From positions 113,640,466 to 113,704,465 of the forward strand of contig BTPG01000005.1 in assembly GCA_036245525.1 (NCBI GenBank): a stretch of 64,000 nucleotides of DNA. The letters run 5' to 3'. Position 1 is the first letter of the stretch; each line of letters opens with the position of its first letter. The notes under the pieces were generated by a model. The model was not told the origin of the DNA. It saw nothing but the letters and a program-made list of their open reading frames with translations, and did not search any database. Shown here one piece after another: positions 34,347 to 54,137 of the stretch. Made by a program: the position numbers and the translations under genes. Source of the stretch: Semisulcospira habei. Lineage: Eukaryota; Mollusca; Gastropoda; Semisulcospiridae.

Positions 34347-34827
34347 ATTCACCGTTGTAAAATAAAGATTCATTGATTCATTGAAACATCTGGTGCATAG
34401 CCTGGCGTCCGGAGGCAAGTAACAACATCCAAAGACAATCGAGAGAACTGTCGTCTGAGGCGGCTTCTGTCCGGCCGTTGGTGTGTGGTGGGGGAAAAAC
34501 ACTTCCTGTTTAAAAAAACTTCGATTTCACGGTGAATTGAACGCCCAACGTACGACTCATTTCAGCTGAGGGAATACACGCATACAATGGGCCAAGCAGG
34601 AGGCATTGATTTTCGTGAGGCCTCGCCGGGCAGTGTGCGATGGCCTTTGAGGATCTGTGCCTTTTGCAGATAAATTGTGTTTACGGTTTGGTGTATTCTC
34701 TTGGTTCAAGATTTACGAATTCGGCTTGTCTTAAACGTAAGATTGTAAATCTTGCAATGGAAAACGCAGGCCATTTCCGATTTACAATGCGTTCTTGCTT
34801 GCCGAACTACAAGCAGAAATGTGTACT

Positions 34828-34898
34828 GTGTGGTGGTCTATGATTTTGGCTCTTACGACCTATGGCCGTAAGATACAAAATCACAGACCGCCACACAA
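34828..34898. repeat. hairpin element, family E
   Basis: TGTGGTGGTCTATGATTTTGG faces CAAAATCACAGACCGCCACA. Confidence 0.88.
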
Positions 34899-35092
34899 CT
34901 AGAGCAAGTTTCATGAGGTGCTGGAATGGCGCGGTGATGGAAAATGTCGCACACATCTAACTGTGCATATCTGCTGATCATAAGAAGTTCCGTAAAATGT
35001 AGGTACACCAGTGGGAAACCAAATATTCTCTGGACATCGGTACAGCTGGTGAATTGGTTGATCAAATCCATCTACACTTAGGTATAGCATAG

Positions 35093-35215
<123 letters not shown>

Positions 35216-35371
35216 GCAAATGCTTACGCGTCTTACGTTTCAAGAGCATGATCTTATTGCACGCTACCCGGATTCACAAGTGGATCAACGTTCCCGGTCA
35301 TAGTCAGTCTTGGGAGTACTTCACCGTATCAAACAGCATTTGATGTGATATGAGACTCGAGCACGCCTTTG

Positions 35372-35490
35372 TCACTACATTTCGATGCGAGTGATCAACC
35401 ACGAAGAATATCATTCTTGATGGCACCTTGTTGTATTTATTTGAAAAGTACAATGTGGCAAATGACATGCCAAAATAGGATGCTAAAAGC
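35372..35490 (+). repeat. dispersed 110-bp direct repeat, copy 1
   Basis: CTACATTTCGATGCGAGTG through GACATGCCAAAATAGGATGC; copy 2 at 37974-38085 is about 95% identical by eye. Confidence 0.88.
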
Positions 35491-35574
35491 GAATGTCAGA
35501 GCCGTTGTAGAATGACAGACGAGGAGGATGCATACCAATGTGGCCAAGAAGAGATTTTCTTCAGACCTATTTCT

Positions 35575-35700
35575 TGGTCCCCAGGGGCCAGTGGCACGAG
35601 CGAGCTTAACCTGCGCAAGTGACTTAGCAAGGTGCTCCGCTTACCTTGCTAAATCTCTTGCACAGGACTAAGCTCACTCAAGCAACTGAGGCCTGGACCA
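35575..35700. repeat. hairpin element, family H
   Basis: TGGTCCCCAGGGGCC faces GGCCTGGACCA; inner AGCGAGCTTAACCTGCGC with AGGACTAAGCTCACTC. Confidence 0.82.
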
Positions 35701-36659
35701 ACAACTTCAAACTTAAATGTTTGAAGTTATTGGCCTTTGGAACAAAGAAGATATTTTCATGAGTCTGCTCGCTAGGTGCCTCTTGTACATGAAGGACGTT
35801 TGCCACAAAAAAGCGAGAAAGAACAAAAACTTTCTCAGATTTTCTTTTTCGACGAGGAAGTTCTACCCAACACACACCAGACGCCATGGAGACCGCCCTG
35901 ATGACGTCACATCCGCATGGCACTCAAGAAATACCACAGTCAGCTACGAGGAAATATGCACATCAAAACAACCAGTCGTTAAAACAAACACAGTTTTTGA
36001 AGAAAATTCAATGCAGGAATGAGACCATCGATAAAACATTCATTTTGCTATCATTTTGTAACACAAATAAAATCCGACCACTTGGAAAGGAGAGAAGTCA
36101 AAGTGTGTGTACACTGACATGTCAACACTCAGTCACCCTCGCAGTTTGCGGTTCGAACAACGATGCAACGGTAGAGTAGTAGCGCAAGTATTTTCAGGTT
36201 TTTTTTTAACTTTTTCTTTTCAATATTGTTTTTCGTACACTCCCCAGTGTAAGCTCGACAAACGCTCGTGTCTGTTCCTCAACACTCAGAAATGTAAAAG
36301 TCCGTGGCGCACCGCTCCTTCCACATCCTTACAACCCCCCCCCCCCACCACCACCACGCCCCCCCCCCCTTTCCAGATCAGCATTGGCATGCGCGAGACT
36401 TGCAGCGAGAAAACGATTAGAAGAAGAAGGCCTAGTCCAAAAGCTTAAAGTGTCCTGCGCACAAACGTCATGCCTTTAATCCCTCACTTTCTCCGCCAGA
36501 TTTTCTGCTTTTCCAATCGGCCTTCATCCGTCCTGATTTCCAGGGGGGTTGCCAAGAATGCTGAATTCAGTCTTGACGTAAATGCCCGTCCGGGCACCAA
36601 AGGGTTTGAGCGCGTGCAGGCGTCCAGTTACCAGTCCTTCCAGCCAGCTCGCGCCACCT

Positions 36660-36724
36660 GCAAGAGGCATAGATTCTCACGAGTCCCTGCAAGGCAGAGG
36701 CTCGTGAGAATCTACGTCTCTTGC
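36660..36724. repeat. hairpin element, family B
   Basis: GCAAGAGGCATAGATTCTCAC faces GTGAGAATCTACGTCTCTTGC. Confidence 0.9.
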
Positions 36725-36870
36725 TGGGAGAGATCGGCTACAAATGCATCCTCAAACTCAGACTGAGGTACTCGTGCAGCGATTATTGTGTATTGCCGGG
36801 ACGTGCAGGACGGGACGCGCTGCCAAACCAAACAACATGTCTGAGAATTCAGGAGGGGGCGCCACTACGC

Positions 36871-44506
<7,636 letters not shown>

Positions 44507-44689
44507 CTGAAAAAGAAACCAAAGCACACATTAAAACGTTAAACTTAGTTTAAGTCCACTTCCTCTGTAAAAAGAACGATGCATCAGCAACAACAGAAAA
44601 GTAGCAGCAACATCAATAGCAACAATACTTTTGAGAAGGGAAAAATAGGATAATGCTACATTCCAAACAACTTTCGTCGTAATCCTGTA

Positions 44690-44840
44690 CCAATTCAGCC
44701 CTGACAGGCCACAAGAAGAGGTGCATCGACCATGATATTTCAAGGGTGGTGCCAGAATATACGCGCTGTTATTCAGGCTATCGTAGTTCAAGGGTGATGC
44801 CCTTGAACTATCATGGTCGATCTCTCTCTTGACCTGTACT
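44690..44840. repeat. family D element, rearranged
   Basis: TTCAGCCCTGACAGGCCAC, stem GCATCGACCATGATATTTCAA, a second arm ATCGTAGTTCAAGGGTGATG, then CTTGAACTATCATGGTCGAT. Confidence 0.72.
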
Positions 44841-44885
44841 GTAGTTGTCAGATGACAATGTGAGACTGTAGGCTTTCCACCTGAG

Positions 44886-45005
44886 GACGTTCGAGACGTG
44901 CCACGCGGCATACAACAGCGTATCCAATTGCAGCACTCCCGAAAGTGTTAACTCATTCGAGACGTGCCGCCTACGAATACGCGGCAAACCGCATGGCTAC
45001 AAGTG
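44886..45005. mobile_element. two family G copies in tandem, one with TTAA
   Basis: TTCGAGACGTGCCACGCGGC, then TTAACTCATTCGAGACGTGCC (44948) with GAATACGCGGCAAACCGC. Confidence 0.7.
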
Positions 45006-45232
45006 CCAACGATACGCGGAAGCGAGTAACATTCCACAGGCGAAAATTGACAAACATGCCTCACGTTTCACTGGTTTGGTTGATAGAAACGCCTCACTTC
45101 TCTATGACGGCACAATTTCCACCTTAGGTGTCAAACAAGGCGGAGATATTTGTTAATGTTTGCCCACACAGGTGAACTAAGAGCCCTGCATAGAAAAACG
45201 TCACTTCTGTTCTGAAATTAATTTTACTGTCA

Positions 45233-45312
45233 TACTGTCGGTAGCGGTTGACGTCGCGATGATTCCTGCAGGAATCACCGCAACAAAAAGCGCCAATGAG
45301 AGCCAAAGGTAA
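45233..45312. mobile_element. family C palindrome, ends worn
   Basis: CTGTCGGTAGCGGTTGACGTC, centre GATTCCTGCAGGAATC, GAGAGCCAAAGGTAATT. Confidence 0.8.
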
Positions 45313-45338
45313 TTGGTAAGACCCCTTATCAATCACAT

Positions 45339-45366
45339 GTGCTCACGAGCATCTAAGTCTCTTGTA
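45339..45366. repeat. family B right half
   Basis: TGTGCTCACGAGCATCTAAG then TCTCTTG. Confidence 0.5.
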
Positions 45367-45443
45367 ACTAAATGTGGAAACAAGAAATCAAAGTACATGG
45401 AATGAGACAGCAGGGATTGGGTCAGGCTACCTGTTAATTTGTC

Positions 45444-45654
45444 TTAACCCTTTCCCTCAACCCAAACACCTCCCAACTGCAAAGAGGTATAGATTCTCAT
45501 GAGCCCACGCATTTGCGGGGGACCCACGAGGATCTATGTCTCTTGCCGACACCAATGTGTATTCATGTTTCCTTGACGGCTGGCGATCTTTGACGTTGGA
45601 TTGACTATGAGTTCCAAAAGCACTATCTGCGTCCACTGACAGTGATGGGGTTTA
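45444..45654. mobile_element. family B element
   Basis: TTAACCCTTTCCCTCAACCC to CACTGACAGTGATGGGGTTTA; hairpin 45480-45546 (AAGAGGTATAGATTCTCATG). Confidence 0.82.
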
Positions 45655-45754
45655 GCCGTAGTGTCGGCAGCAAGACTGACCTTTCCCAGAGAGACAAACT
45701 GTGCTAATTAACCCAATAATTAAATACCACGCGACTCATTACTGCTAGAGCAGG

Positions 45755-45960
45755 TTAACCCGTTCACTGCCAGAAACCAGATCGTGTTTTTGAAATATTC
45801 TTCTTCTTTGTTGTTGTCGGAAATCTCCGTTGAATGAACACGGACGGAAAGTGGTGTCAGCAAGAGGCATAGATCGTCATGAGCCCCCGCAACTGCAGGG
45901 GCTCATGAGGATCTATGTCTCTTGCAGCTGGACCGTGTTCAATGTGTCTTGGCAGTGAAG
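45755..45960. mobile_element. family B element
   Basis: TTAACCCGTTCACTGCCAG to CTTGGCAGTGAAG; hairpin 45860-45925 is near perfect around CGCAACTGCAG. Confidence 0.88.
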
Positions 45961-46667
45961 TCAAAATGGTACGGGATTTGGTGGACAGTTCTAGGTCCAC
46001 GGTGGATAACCGAGCAGCACTATGTATTCTACACTTACATAACGCATCAGACAGATACGTCGTCCTGTGCACATTTTGACATTTTGACACTTGGCATTGA
46101 GGGGCCACAACAACAGCGTGTGTAAGTATAGCAGAGACAGCTTGAGTCACCGTGGATGATCGATAGTCGCGCGATAGTCATGAACTAGTGTGGACCTCAG
46201 CGACACTCGAGGGCGCTGCTGCGTGTGACGTCAGCCCACAAAATGGCCGGCGTACCATGAAATCGATGGCGCCGTGCTGGCTCCACACCACACAGAGGCG
46301 TCTTTCGCATGCGTTGATGTAATACGATGCTACTATACTGTTTCTCTTCGTTGTGAAGGAACAATGACAATTTTATTACGTCAACGCAAATTTGACGGAC
46401 GCCTTTGCTGACACTAAGACATGACAACAGTGAAAGGCGCCTATGACTGACAAGTCTGTAACCCCTTCACTTCTGGTGGATTGCAGATCGTGGTTTTGAA
46501 ATTCATTGTGAATTCCTAACGCAACTGTTCCACCCCATGACCGATCACCGTAATCAGGTACTACCTTTTTTCAGCGATCCAGTTTCATCTACTTGCCCGC
46601 GTTTGCGCTGGATGTGAATTAGTTAACGAGTGCGTGCACGAATACGAGGTAGGTCGGAATTAAATTG

Positions 46668-46891
46668 ATAAAACCCTGCCCTGCCACTATTATGACTATA
46701 TGTACATTGTTGTTTCTGAAATCTGTTCATTTAATGAAAAAACGCCAAAACCGTCCAAGAAGAACGGATACAAACTGGTCTCAGCAAGAGGCATAGATCC
46801 TCATGAGCCCCCGCAGTCGTTGGGCTCATGAGGATCTATGCCTCTTACAGCTGGATCGTGTTCACTTATTCTCGGCAGTGAAGGGGGTTAA
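46668..46891. mobile_element. family B element, TTAA right end
   Basis: AAACCCTGCCCTGCCACTA to CTCGGCAGTGAAGGGGGTTAA; hairpin 46784-46848. Confidence 0.86.
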
Positions 46892-47128
46892 ACCAAGCGC
46901 GGGACCCTCCCTGCATCATTTTCACGCGACTGTACTCAAAGGTCATGGGGTCCACATTGGACTTAGCTGGCCAGGAATGACACGTACTCTACATGCTATA
47001 CGTTTCACGCAACCACGCTCACGAAGCAGAAGATCATCGGTTTAACGTCGGTTTCTTCCTGTTGAGCCAGGAATTATGCTTTACCGCGAGAAAATGACAG
47101 GTCGCAAATTGTTCATTACGCTTCGGCG

Positions 47129-47210
47129 TTAACATTTAGGCTGCCGGTGACGGGTTTTGTCGAGGTGATTGCTGCATGACAAAATGCGCTGCCGACAGCC
47201 AAATAAGTAA
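47129..47210. mobile_element. family C element, TTAA left end
   Basis: TTAACATTTAGGCTGCCGG to CCGACAGCCAAATAAGTAA. Confidence 0.83.
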
Positions 47211-47404
47211 CCTTTTGATTGCCGAGAAATAAAATAACACCACCCGACCGCAAGAGGTATAGATCTGTGGGGACACACGAGGGTCTATGCCTCTTGCTAA
47301 AACCAACTTGTTTTCACCTTCCTTTGACGGGTGGGGATCTTTGATGTTGAAATGACAATGATTTCAAAAACACGATCTGCGTGCACTGGCGGTGAAGGGG
47401 TCAT
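47207..47404. mobile_element. family B element adjoining a C element
   Basis: GTAACCTTTTGATTGCCGAG to CACTGGCGGTGAAGGGGTCA; hairpin 47250-47297. Its first GTAA is the last GTAA of the C element. Confidence 0.8.
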
Positions 47405-47536
47405 TTAGGTCGTGGTCATCTATGAAGAATAGGTCAATGCCCGTAACACTTGCCATACATGCAAACCACGCTGAGCAATACGTTGGAAATTTCACATTAA
47501 AGCATTTCTTTTCTGAAGTCTACATCACTGCTGCGC

Positions 47537-47668
47537 AGACAGATCGACCATGACAGTGCAACGATTCTTCTCAGAATAGCTTGGCGCAGACACTAAAATA
47601 GACAGATCGACCAAGACAGTTCACCTTTGGTGCCTGAACAGGCCATGGTCGATCCATCGTCTGTTGTA
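47537..47668. repeat. family D element, rearranged
   Basis: AGACAGATCGACCATGACAG, then a second AGACAGATCGACCAAGACAG, then GGCCATGGTCGATCCATCG. Confidence 0.72.
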
Positions 47669-47767
47669 GTGTGTGTGATGAATGTTATTTAGCAGTCGTC
47701 AAGAAGTGTGAAAACGGCTAACAAAGAAATGGACGAGTCAGCCCTGCAATTTTCAGTCTGTCGAAGA

Positions 47768-47914
47768 ACAATTGACGACTTATGACAATCAGACGTAGGT
47801 CACAACTGCACGTGTTGCGACAAAAGCGGCAGGATTAAAAGCCCGGACAAACAGTCGATGTCGCATGTTTGTCTGGGCTTGCAACAAGCCGTTTTCATTG
47901 ACACATTAGTGATG
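47768..47914. repeat. family J hairpin ending at the TTAA transposon
   Basis: CAATCAGACGTAGGTCACAAC, GCACGTGTTGCGAC and GACAAACAGTCGATGTCGCAT correspond to the J copy at 4333. The outer right arm is missing where the 7.4-kb element begins. Confidence 0.72.
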
Positions 47915-47918
47915 TTAA

Positions 47919-48318
47919 AGGTCCTGGTTCAGCAATTAGTCAGTTGAGGACAGCGAAAAAAAATTTCGAAGTCCCTACTGACCTGACTTGAAGTGCAACC
48001 CTGACAGGGCCTCATCAGATGGGATCCCCGAACATTCACGTTACTATAGCTGCTGTAGAGTGTCAGACGTCCTTGACGGCTGTCACAGTTCATGCAAACA
48101 GGTATACGCCACTCAGCTGCCAAAGGTCACTTCCAGTTGCATCTGTCCGTACACGGTAACACCCACAATTCTCGTGCAACAACAACGAAAGATGACTATC
48201 CAACTTTCACTTCTGGGCCGGTACTGGGAAGCACTGAGCGACGTCCACAGCGTCCAAAAATGGCCCAGGGAATGGTGACGGTACGTCGAACATGCTATAT
48301 CGTGGTCTTCTCATTTCT
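47919..48318 (+). repeat. left inverted terminus of the 7.4-kb TTAA element
   Basis: Begins AGGTCCTGGTTCAGC after TTAA. It is the inverted counterpart of 54940-55345, with scattered substitutions and small indels. Confidence 0.8.
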
Positions 48319-48613
48319 TATGTCCTCGCATTTATCCAAAACAAGGTTTCCTCGAAAGCGTTTGCAAACAACAAGTCTTTATGGTAGTCGCCATTTTTAC
48401 GAAGGGAAGCTACTAGATAATGTGTGTGTAAGGGACAGCACTCCCGTGCTAAGCAACGCGCAAACGCCCACCTCAAAACGATTTTATTTTTCACAAAAGC
48501 CTGGGAGATAATTTACAGGTCATCATGCAACAATGTGATGTGCATGGGTGACAGAGCGAGAATATGAAATGAATGTAAACGGGACATAAATATGCCCCAT
48601 AAATCCATGGCCA

Positions 48614-48679
48614 GCAAGCGATATACATTCCCATGAGCTCCTGCGGATGCAGGGGCTCATGAGAATGTATGACTTTTGC
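48614..48679. repeat. hairpin element, family B, inside the TTAA transposon
   Basis: GCAAGCGATATACATTCCCAT faces ATGAGAATGTATGACTTTTGC. It is followed by a small palindrome GCTGAAATTCAGC / AAAAGCTGAA at 48723-48768. Confidence 0.82.
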
Positions 48680-48899
48680 ATTTGGAACAGGCTGGCTGAA
48701 GGCCTGTTCTGTCTGAACCAAACAGCTGAAATTCAGCTTTTCGGGATTTTGAAAAGCTGAATCAGCTTCTAGGAGTGAAGACGGTCACCCATTGATGTGA
48801 TTGTGCCTGTTCGTGTGTGTTACACGGACATAAAATTTGATTCCATTATAAGAATCTAAGCACTAGGTAATATTTTGCTTTGTCGTTTACTTCTCATCT

Positions 48900-48900
48900 T

Positions 48901-48937
<37 letters not shown>
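48900..48937. repeat. poly-T tract
   Basis: 36 T residues. Confidence 0.95.
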
Positions 48938-49235
48938 TATCACAAAAGATAATTACCGTCTGCAAACTTGATGAGTTCAGTGATAATATTTTCTCCCCAG
49001 ACCAACTGCTGTCTATGCACACGCAATGCACCCTGCCCAATGCATACCTCATGCAGGTGCCTGACAGCAAACACCGATACACCAACTACAAGCTAAAGGG
49101 TGCACGAGCAAACGAGAGGCAAGTTTCAAAATAATTAGATACAGGGCCGCAGCAGATGGTTCCGGCATTCGCCATACCAATAATGTATACATTTTTTTGA
49201 CAAGACCATATAATTATGTCTGTTTATGCCCTCGA

Positions 49236-49264
49236 CCCCCCCCCCCCCCCCCCCCCCCCCCCCT
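49236..49264. repeat. poly-C tract
   Basis: 27 C residues; assembly length may be unreliable here. Confidence 0.95.
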
Positions 49265-49697
49265 GCCCGATTGACTTTAGGAAGCAGATGAAAGCAAGCT
49301 GGCATCATGCAGGCATGCACCCCTTCAGCTGGAGCATTAGGTTTCTTTCACCTCCTGCTATGGTTATGAGATATGAAATAAATGTTAGGAAACAGATATA
49401 TATATATTATGTAATTGGTATTCTAACCACAACCATTCATAGTTTATCTATGTTTGCACTGACAGCAAACCATGTGGGATTTATTTCTGATTACTCCATA
49501 TAGCAATGTTCTCTATCAGAAAACTGAAATGACTCAACCCGCAAAAATAAATATCAAGGAAATATATCAGTTCACAACAGCAAGAGGTATATCTCACTTG
49601 ATCTTCATTTTGTGACAAAAACATTGTTTTCAAATACACTTCAACGTATGGTTTATTTGTTTATATCTGTACTGAGTGAAACTGTTAAAAATGCCTT

Positions 49698-50048
49698 TCA
49701 TTGTGAGGCTTCTCTTATGAGTTTACCAAAATCGTCAAGTACATCAATAAGTGTCTCTTGGCTTGACTTCACGAACGAAGATTCTATAGGGCTTGCCCAC
49801 GTTGTCTGCAGGCATTTTCGTGGCTGCGGAGGCCAATCCGGGACAGGCAGGTTTACATCAATAAGTGTATACATAAATAAAACACAATTACCATGATTGT
49901 CATAATTCCTAAAAATACAGCTGATTTTTTTTATGAAATGAGTATGTCTATCCTCAACAAGACCAAGTAGTCTATGTACCCTACAGAACCACATAGTCCA
50001 GATCAAAATGGTGACTGCGAAGCGTGTGTAATGCAGAGACGAACTCAA
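49698..50048 (-). CDS. unrecognised 116-residue frame in the TTAA element, possible terminal exon
   Basis: Open on the minus strand to a stop at 49698. Its second half (PVPDWPPQPRKCLQTTW and ETLIDVLDDFGKLIREASQ) has natural composition and looks like a protein end. The sense strand repeats ACTTATTGATGTA twice inside it. The upstream part overlaps an I-family hairpin, so only the 3' half is believable. Confidence 0.35.
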   Translation of the reverse strand: MSSSLHYTRFAVTILIWTMWFCRVHRLLGLVEDRHTHFIKKISCIFRNYDNHGNCVLFMYTLIDVNLPVPDWPPQPRKCLQTTWASPIESSFVKSSQETLIDVLDDFGKLIREASQ

Positions 50049-50173
50049 CGAGAAAAAGAAAGACGCTTAGAAAAGACAGCTACAACACAATTTTATTCAT
50101 ATTATCTAGTAATAAATTGTGTTGTAACTGTCATTTCTAAGCGACGTTCTTTCCTCATAGGGTTCTTCTCTAC
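50041..50173. repeat. hairpin element, family I
   Basis: AAAGACGCTTAGAAAAGACAG with ACAACACAATTT faces AAATTGTGTTGTAACTGTCAT with AAGCGACGTTCTTT. Confidence 0.86.
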
Positions 50174-50419
50174 AGAACAACATACATGTGCACTTTTACT
50201 TCCTGCACCATATATAACTGTAATAATACATGAGGCAAAAACACAAACAGAACAGAGACAACCATTTTAATTATAAAGAAACAATTTCAGTGATGTCATT
50301 GAATTATATGCATGGTATATTTTGCTTATGATGCTGTCATTCAAACTTGGTCACTGTGTTTTGGTAAGTGAGGGAGAGGGGGGGGGGGCTGGGGGCTGGA
50401 GGGGGCGGGTACACATGCA

Positions 50420-50533
<114 letters not shown>

Positions 50534-50637
50534 GCAACGATTTCCTAATGTAATGTTACATATGGCAATATAGTTCTATCATCATATGCTAAATTTTGCT
50601 ATCCACCAAAATGCTAATATTGCCATGATTCCACAGC

Positions 50638-50824
50638 AGACAGACAGCCTTCATGGACAGGTCCAACCAGTGAAGAGACAACAGACTGGCCAGTGTCAAA
50701 CATGTCACCAAACTGCAGGGGCGTTAGCAGCAATGTCACACAGAAACTTTGGAACAGCAAACAGCCTGATGCAGTGCAGTGTGCCCCAACTTGCTCTCAG
50801 CAGGCAGCTGCAAGACAAGAACAA
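50638..50824 (+). other. exon-like segment on the + strand of the TTAA element
   Basis: Acceptor ATTCCACAG and donor AAAG|gtcagt border 187 bp open in two frames on the + strand, one with CQTCHQTAG. This is opposite in direction to the transposase-like pieces. Unrecognised; it may be a second gene of the element or chance. Confidence 0.25.
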
Positions 50825-51119
50825 AGGTCAGTTAGTACATGTGAAGATGTACTGCAAACACTGTTCTAGATGAGTTTACTTGGCTACCGGGTATCAGCCA
50901 GTATAATCTACTCAACATGAAACCAACCGTAATGAATCAATCACAGCCAGTGTAATCAATAAACTCCATACAAGACAGATTTGCAAAATAACTTTTACAA
51001 ACAATTTCTTTGTCTCGGTGATGGTCAAACGATTTATACAGTTTTGTTCTAATAATAAAAGACATTGTAGCTTTGCAATGCTGCTTGGTAACATGATATT
51101 ATATGAATATGTTTTCAGG

Positions 51120-51301
51120 CCAACATAACCAAATTTTCCCTGGGGGAGACTAAAGATGCACTCAACCGATGAGCAGCCCCTGGTGACCATATCGAATGTG
51201 GGAGTAGAGGCGACACCTTATCAGCGCGTGACCAGTGAAGACAATCCGGCCTACTGTTTGTGTGGGAATCATCTAATAATAATGGACAACAAGAACTACT
51301 G
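51120..51301 (+). other. exon-like segment on the + strand of the TTAA element
   Basis: After GTTTTCAG one frame reads ANITKFSLGETKDALNR and stops; another stays open with DEQPLVTISNVGVEATPYQ, then DNPAYCLCGNHLIIMDNKNY and a stop at 51301. Unrecognised. Confidence 0.25.
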
Positions 51302-52249
51302 AATTTGATCCAGCTGATAGAGTTAACAGAAGAACCAACTTTTCTAGATATTTGTAAGAAGCAGACCGAAGTCAAATTTTGCAGCGTCAAAAATTATAGC
51401 ATCACATTTGCAAATAAAATTCCCACATTATAATAGCAATCAAACATCACCAACACTCTACATACAGATTTTTTTCAGTTGTGGCATGAGAGCCATATGG
51501 GGCTTGGCAACAGCAAACACTGTTGCTCTTGTCAGGTGGCCATAATCAGATGGCAGTTTCTAAGCCCCAATCTAAACTACCTGGTTGTGTATGTGTGTGA
51601 AACCAACCTCCAAGTCTTTACTTCTGCTGAAAAACCACATCCACTCGTCGCTCAATCTTGTCATCTGTACTGCGTAGGTAATGTAACAAACTGGAGAGCT
51701 TCTCATCAGTGAGGCATTGGGGATACAAGGCCACGGAGCACATTCCTTGATGAGAAAAAACAGAATGAAGAGAACATTTTCATTAACTTTTAAAATTTAC
51801 TTTCTGTCATGGAGATTGTTTACATCTGTTTGTACAAGTAGTTGGGACATGAATAAATGGACACATGCATGTAATATATACTCCATATTGTGCACTTTGT
51901 ACTCTCTATACAAGAAAGTATTAAAGTTGAATGTAAAAGCAAAATGTTGGACATTTTTTGTTTTCAATACATTTGGACATTCTTCTTCATAAATTGCATA
52001 CATGTCTGCTTTCATTTTTCATCCTTGTTATAACTACATACTGTAAACAGTGCACATGAACAGGAATTCTGCACCTGACTTGCCATAAGAAAGAATTAGT
52101 TTTCATGGTCAGTGTCACAATCCTAAATAGTATATTTCTACAAATACATGTACTGTAATGATACTGAAAATGACATGTACAATACTGCACTTGTACCAGA
52201 AATTGCACAAGTGTGTAACATACATGTACTATGCATATTTCTGCTGTGC

Positions 52250-52410
52250 TACCTGGTATGCCACAGAGTGCCTGTTGCTAATCTTGGTATACTGCTTGCA
52301 TACTTGGTGGTTGAAGTCAAGGATGGTAAGCCTGTTGCGCATTGTGTAGCCTTTGTAGCCAATGAAAGTTTTTTGGGGGGCCATTTCATTTTCAGCCACA
52401 TAGATACATC
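52250..52410 (-). pseudogene. transposase-like C-terminal remnant (LTILDFNH motif)
   Basis: A minus-strand frame reads VAENEMAPQKTFIGYKGYTM, then RNRLTILDFNHQVCKQYTKI, then SNRHSVAYQVAQQKY. A block like LAxLDHNxNVxR near the C-terminus is typical of the same transposase-like family as the HYFDVWH segment, and the order along the minus strand is right. Confidence 0.45.
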
Positions 52411-52779
52411 CCCTTGACTAACACTCAAAACACTCAATGATGAGACTGAAACATATCTAAACTCTAAGTCAAAATAAGTGCATAAATAAGACATGATACC
52501 TTGATCATGCCTGGCAAGGACACTCGTAATGTGTGGTGATGGTTGATAACAGGCTTTATCCCTTGTTTCAAGTGGTGTTTAGCCTTTGGCAGCAGCAAAG
52601 AAACTGAAAACAGATGGCCAATATAATAGATAAAGCAAAACCTGAAAGTAAAAAAAGCACAAAAGTGAAAATGTACCAGCAGCAGTTTATACTGAGTAGG
52701 TTATTTCGATGACAGGACAGTTTCGTGTGTTTTTGTTCTGCATACACTCAAGGATATAATCCTCCATGTAAACACACAG

Positions 52780-52910
52780 CTCAACTCAAACCTTTTATGC
52801 AATTCGCTTGCCTTTGTGCCACACATCAAAGTAATGATCCAGATGTTTCAGTGGCTGCGATCAAGTCAGTAATAATATACAAATCTATTTCATACTGGAA
52901 AAAAGATACA
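52780..52910 (-). pseudogene. transposase-like remnant with HYFDVWHKGK motif
   Basis: After a likely acceptor (TATCTTTTTTCCAG, about 52910) a minus-strand frame reads QPLKHLDHYFDVWHKGKRIA, then stops. An H-x-FDVWH-x-AK type block recurs, to my recollection, in large invertebrate transposase-like proteins of the Kolobok/P2X7-like kind. Stops nearby show decay. Confidence 0.45.
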
Positions 52911-53244
52911 TGCATTACAGAGTGGCAAACTGACCGGTAGCTAGCACTAGCTGTTATGAAGACTTGGGAGAAAAACCACCATGGCACCATGATAATAATG
53001 TTTACTGTCAACTTGTAAATATACTTACAGTGTGGAGGTAGCAGTCATATGTAAATCATAACTTAGTGTTGTGACAGCAATATTTCCAGGACACTATAAG
53101 CTACTTTATGTGTGATGTGATAACACTTTTACAAACAAAAATGATTTTGTGCAAGCGCACGGGTGTACCATACTTCAAAATCAAATGCCACCAAACTGAT
53201 AATTACCTGAAAGTAGCAGGAGACTACAGTAGAACTCTGTCGGT

Positions 53245-53382
53245 GACAACTTATCGGACAGGTCTTGCTGTCTTCAGAAACTCGATGCCAGTCTGTGCAT
53301 TCACCAGTTTCAAGTCACCTGACCTTGTGGCAGCCCTGCTGTCTAGAAACAAACCATAAACACAGTCATGGATGGACAAAAC
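53245..53382 (-). pseudogene. exon-like segment of the TTAA element ending in a stop
   Basis: After acceptor TTTCTTTTTCAACAG the frame reads IHDCVYGLFLDSRAATRS, then KLVNAQTGIEFLKTARPVR and a stop. It follows in phase from 54138-54293. Function unknown. Confidence 0.5.
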
Positions 53383-53877
53383 CTGTTGAAAAAGAAATAA
53401 ATACAGAAAATAGGCATGTGTGCACATACGCATGTACGTGTGGCTTTCTAAAAATGGCTTAGTCACAAAATAGCAGCACATTTTAGTGTTATGATATGGA
53501 GCAATATATACATACATGTATTTACATGATTCACAGAAAAACTAGCAATAAAATATTTTGGTATACAAGAATGATAGTATAAGTTTTTGTCACTCATATT
53601 TCTCCTGTTCATAAGCTTGTGGTTTCGGGAAAATATGAGAAATACATTGTATCAGTGGCAAGCCAACTTACAATAGACCACTTATATACCTGATTGTGAG
53701 TTTCATAATGAATTATGCACATACATGTATTGCTCTATTTCATCACACTGAAATGTGCTGTTATTTTGTGAACAAATATATTTTAGGTTGATTATAGTGG
53801 TATAATTATTTTATCCTTACCTAGACCTGTTGATTATATTCTCATCCAGACAATTGCTGATGTTGTTTTCATACAGC

Positions 53878-54040
53878 GAGCAGCTGTACATTTGTTTTCA
53901 TTCAGACAGCTGAACATTTTGTCTGTGTTCAGACAACTGCAGGTATATTTTGTTTTTTATTCAGACAGCTGTATATTTAATTCTATTCAGACAGCTGTAT
54001 ATTTTGTTCTAAATATAAGCCAGCTGTACATTTTGTCCCA
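53878..54040 (+). repeat. degenerate ~30-bp repeats with CAGACAGCTGTA core
   Basis: TTCAGACAGCTGTATATTTTG recurs five to six times with varying spacing, leading into a CA microsatellite (54043-54120). Confidence 0.82.
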
Positions 54041-54042
54041 AG

Positions 54043-54120
<78 letters not shown>
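54043..54120. repeat. CA microsatellite
   Basis: About 38 CA units. Confidence 0.97.
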
Positions 54121-54121
<1 letters not shown>

Positions 54122-54137
54122 TTTAGGTTCACAACTT

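Noticed and set aside
36470..36766. 98-residue frame on the plus strand
   Set aside because: Its second half is a family B hairpin translated (ATCKRHRFSR...), and nothing supports the first half.
47919..48318. Open frames across the inverted termini of the TTAA element (also 54894-55182)
   Set aside because: The same frames carry stops in the other terminus, so they are not conserved as coding.
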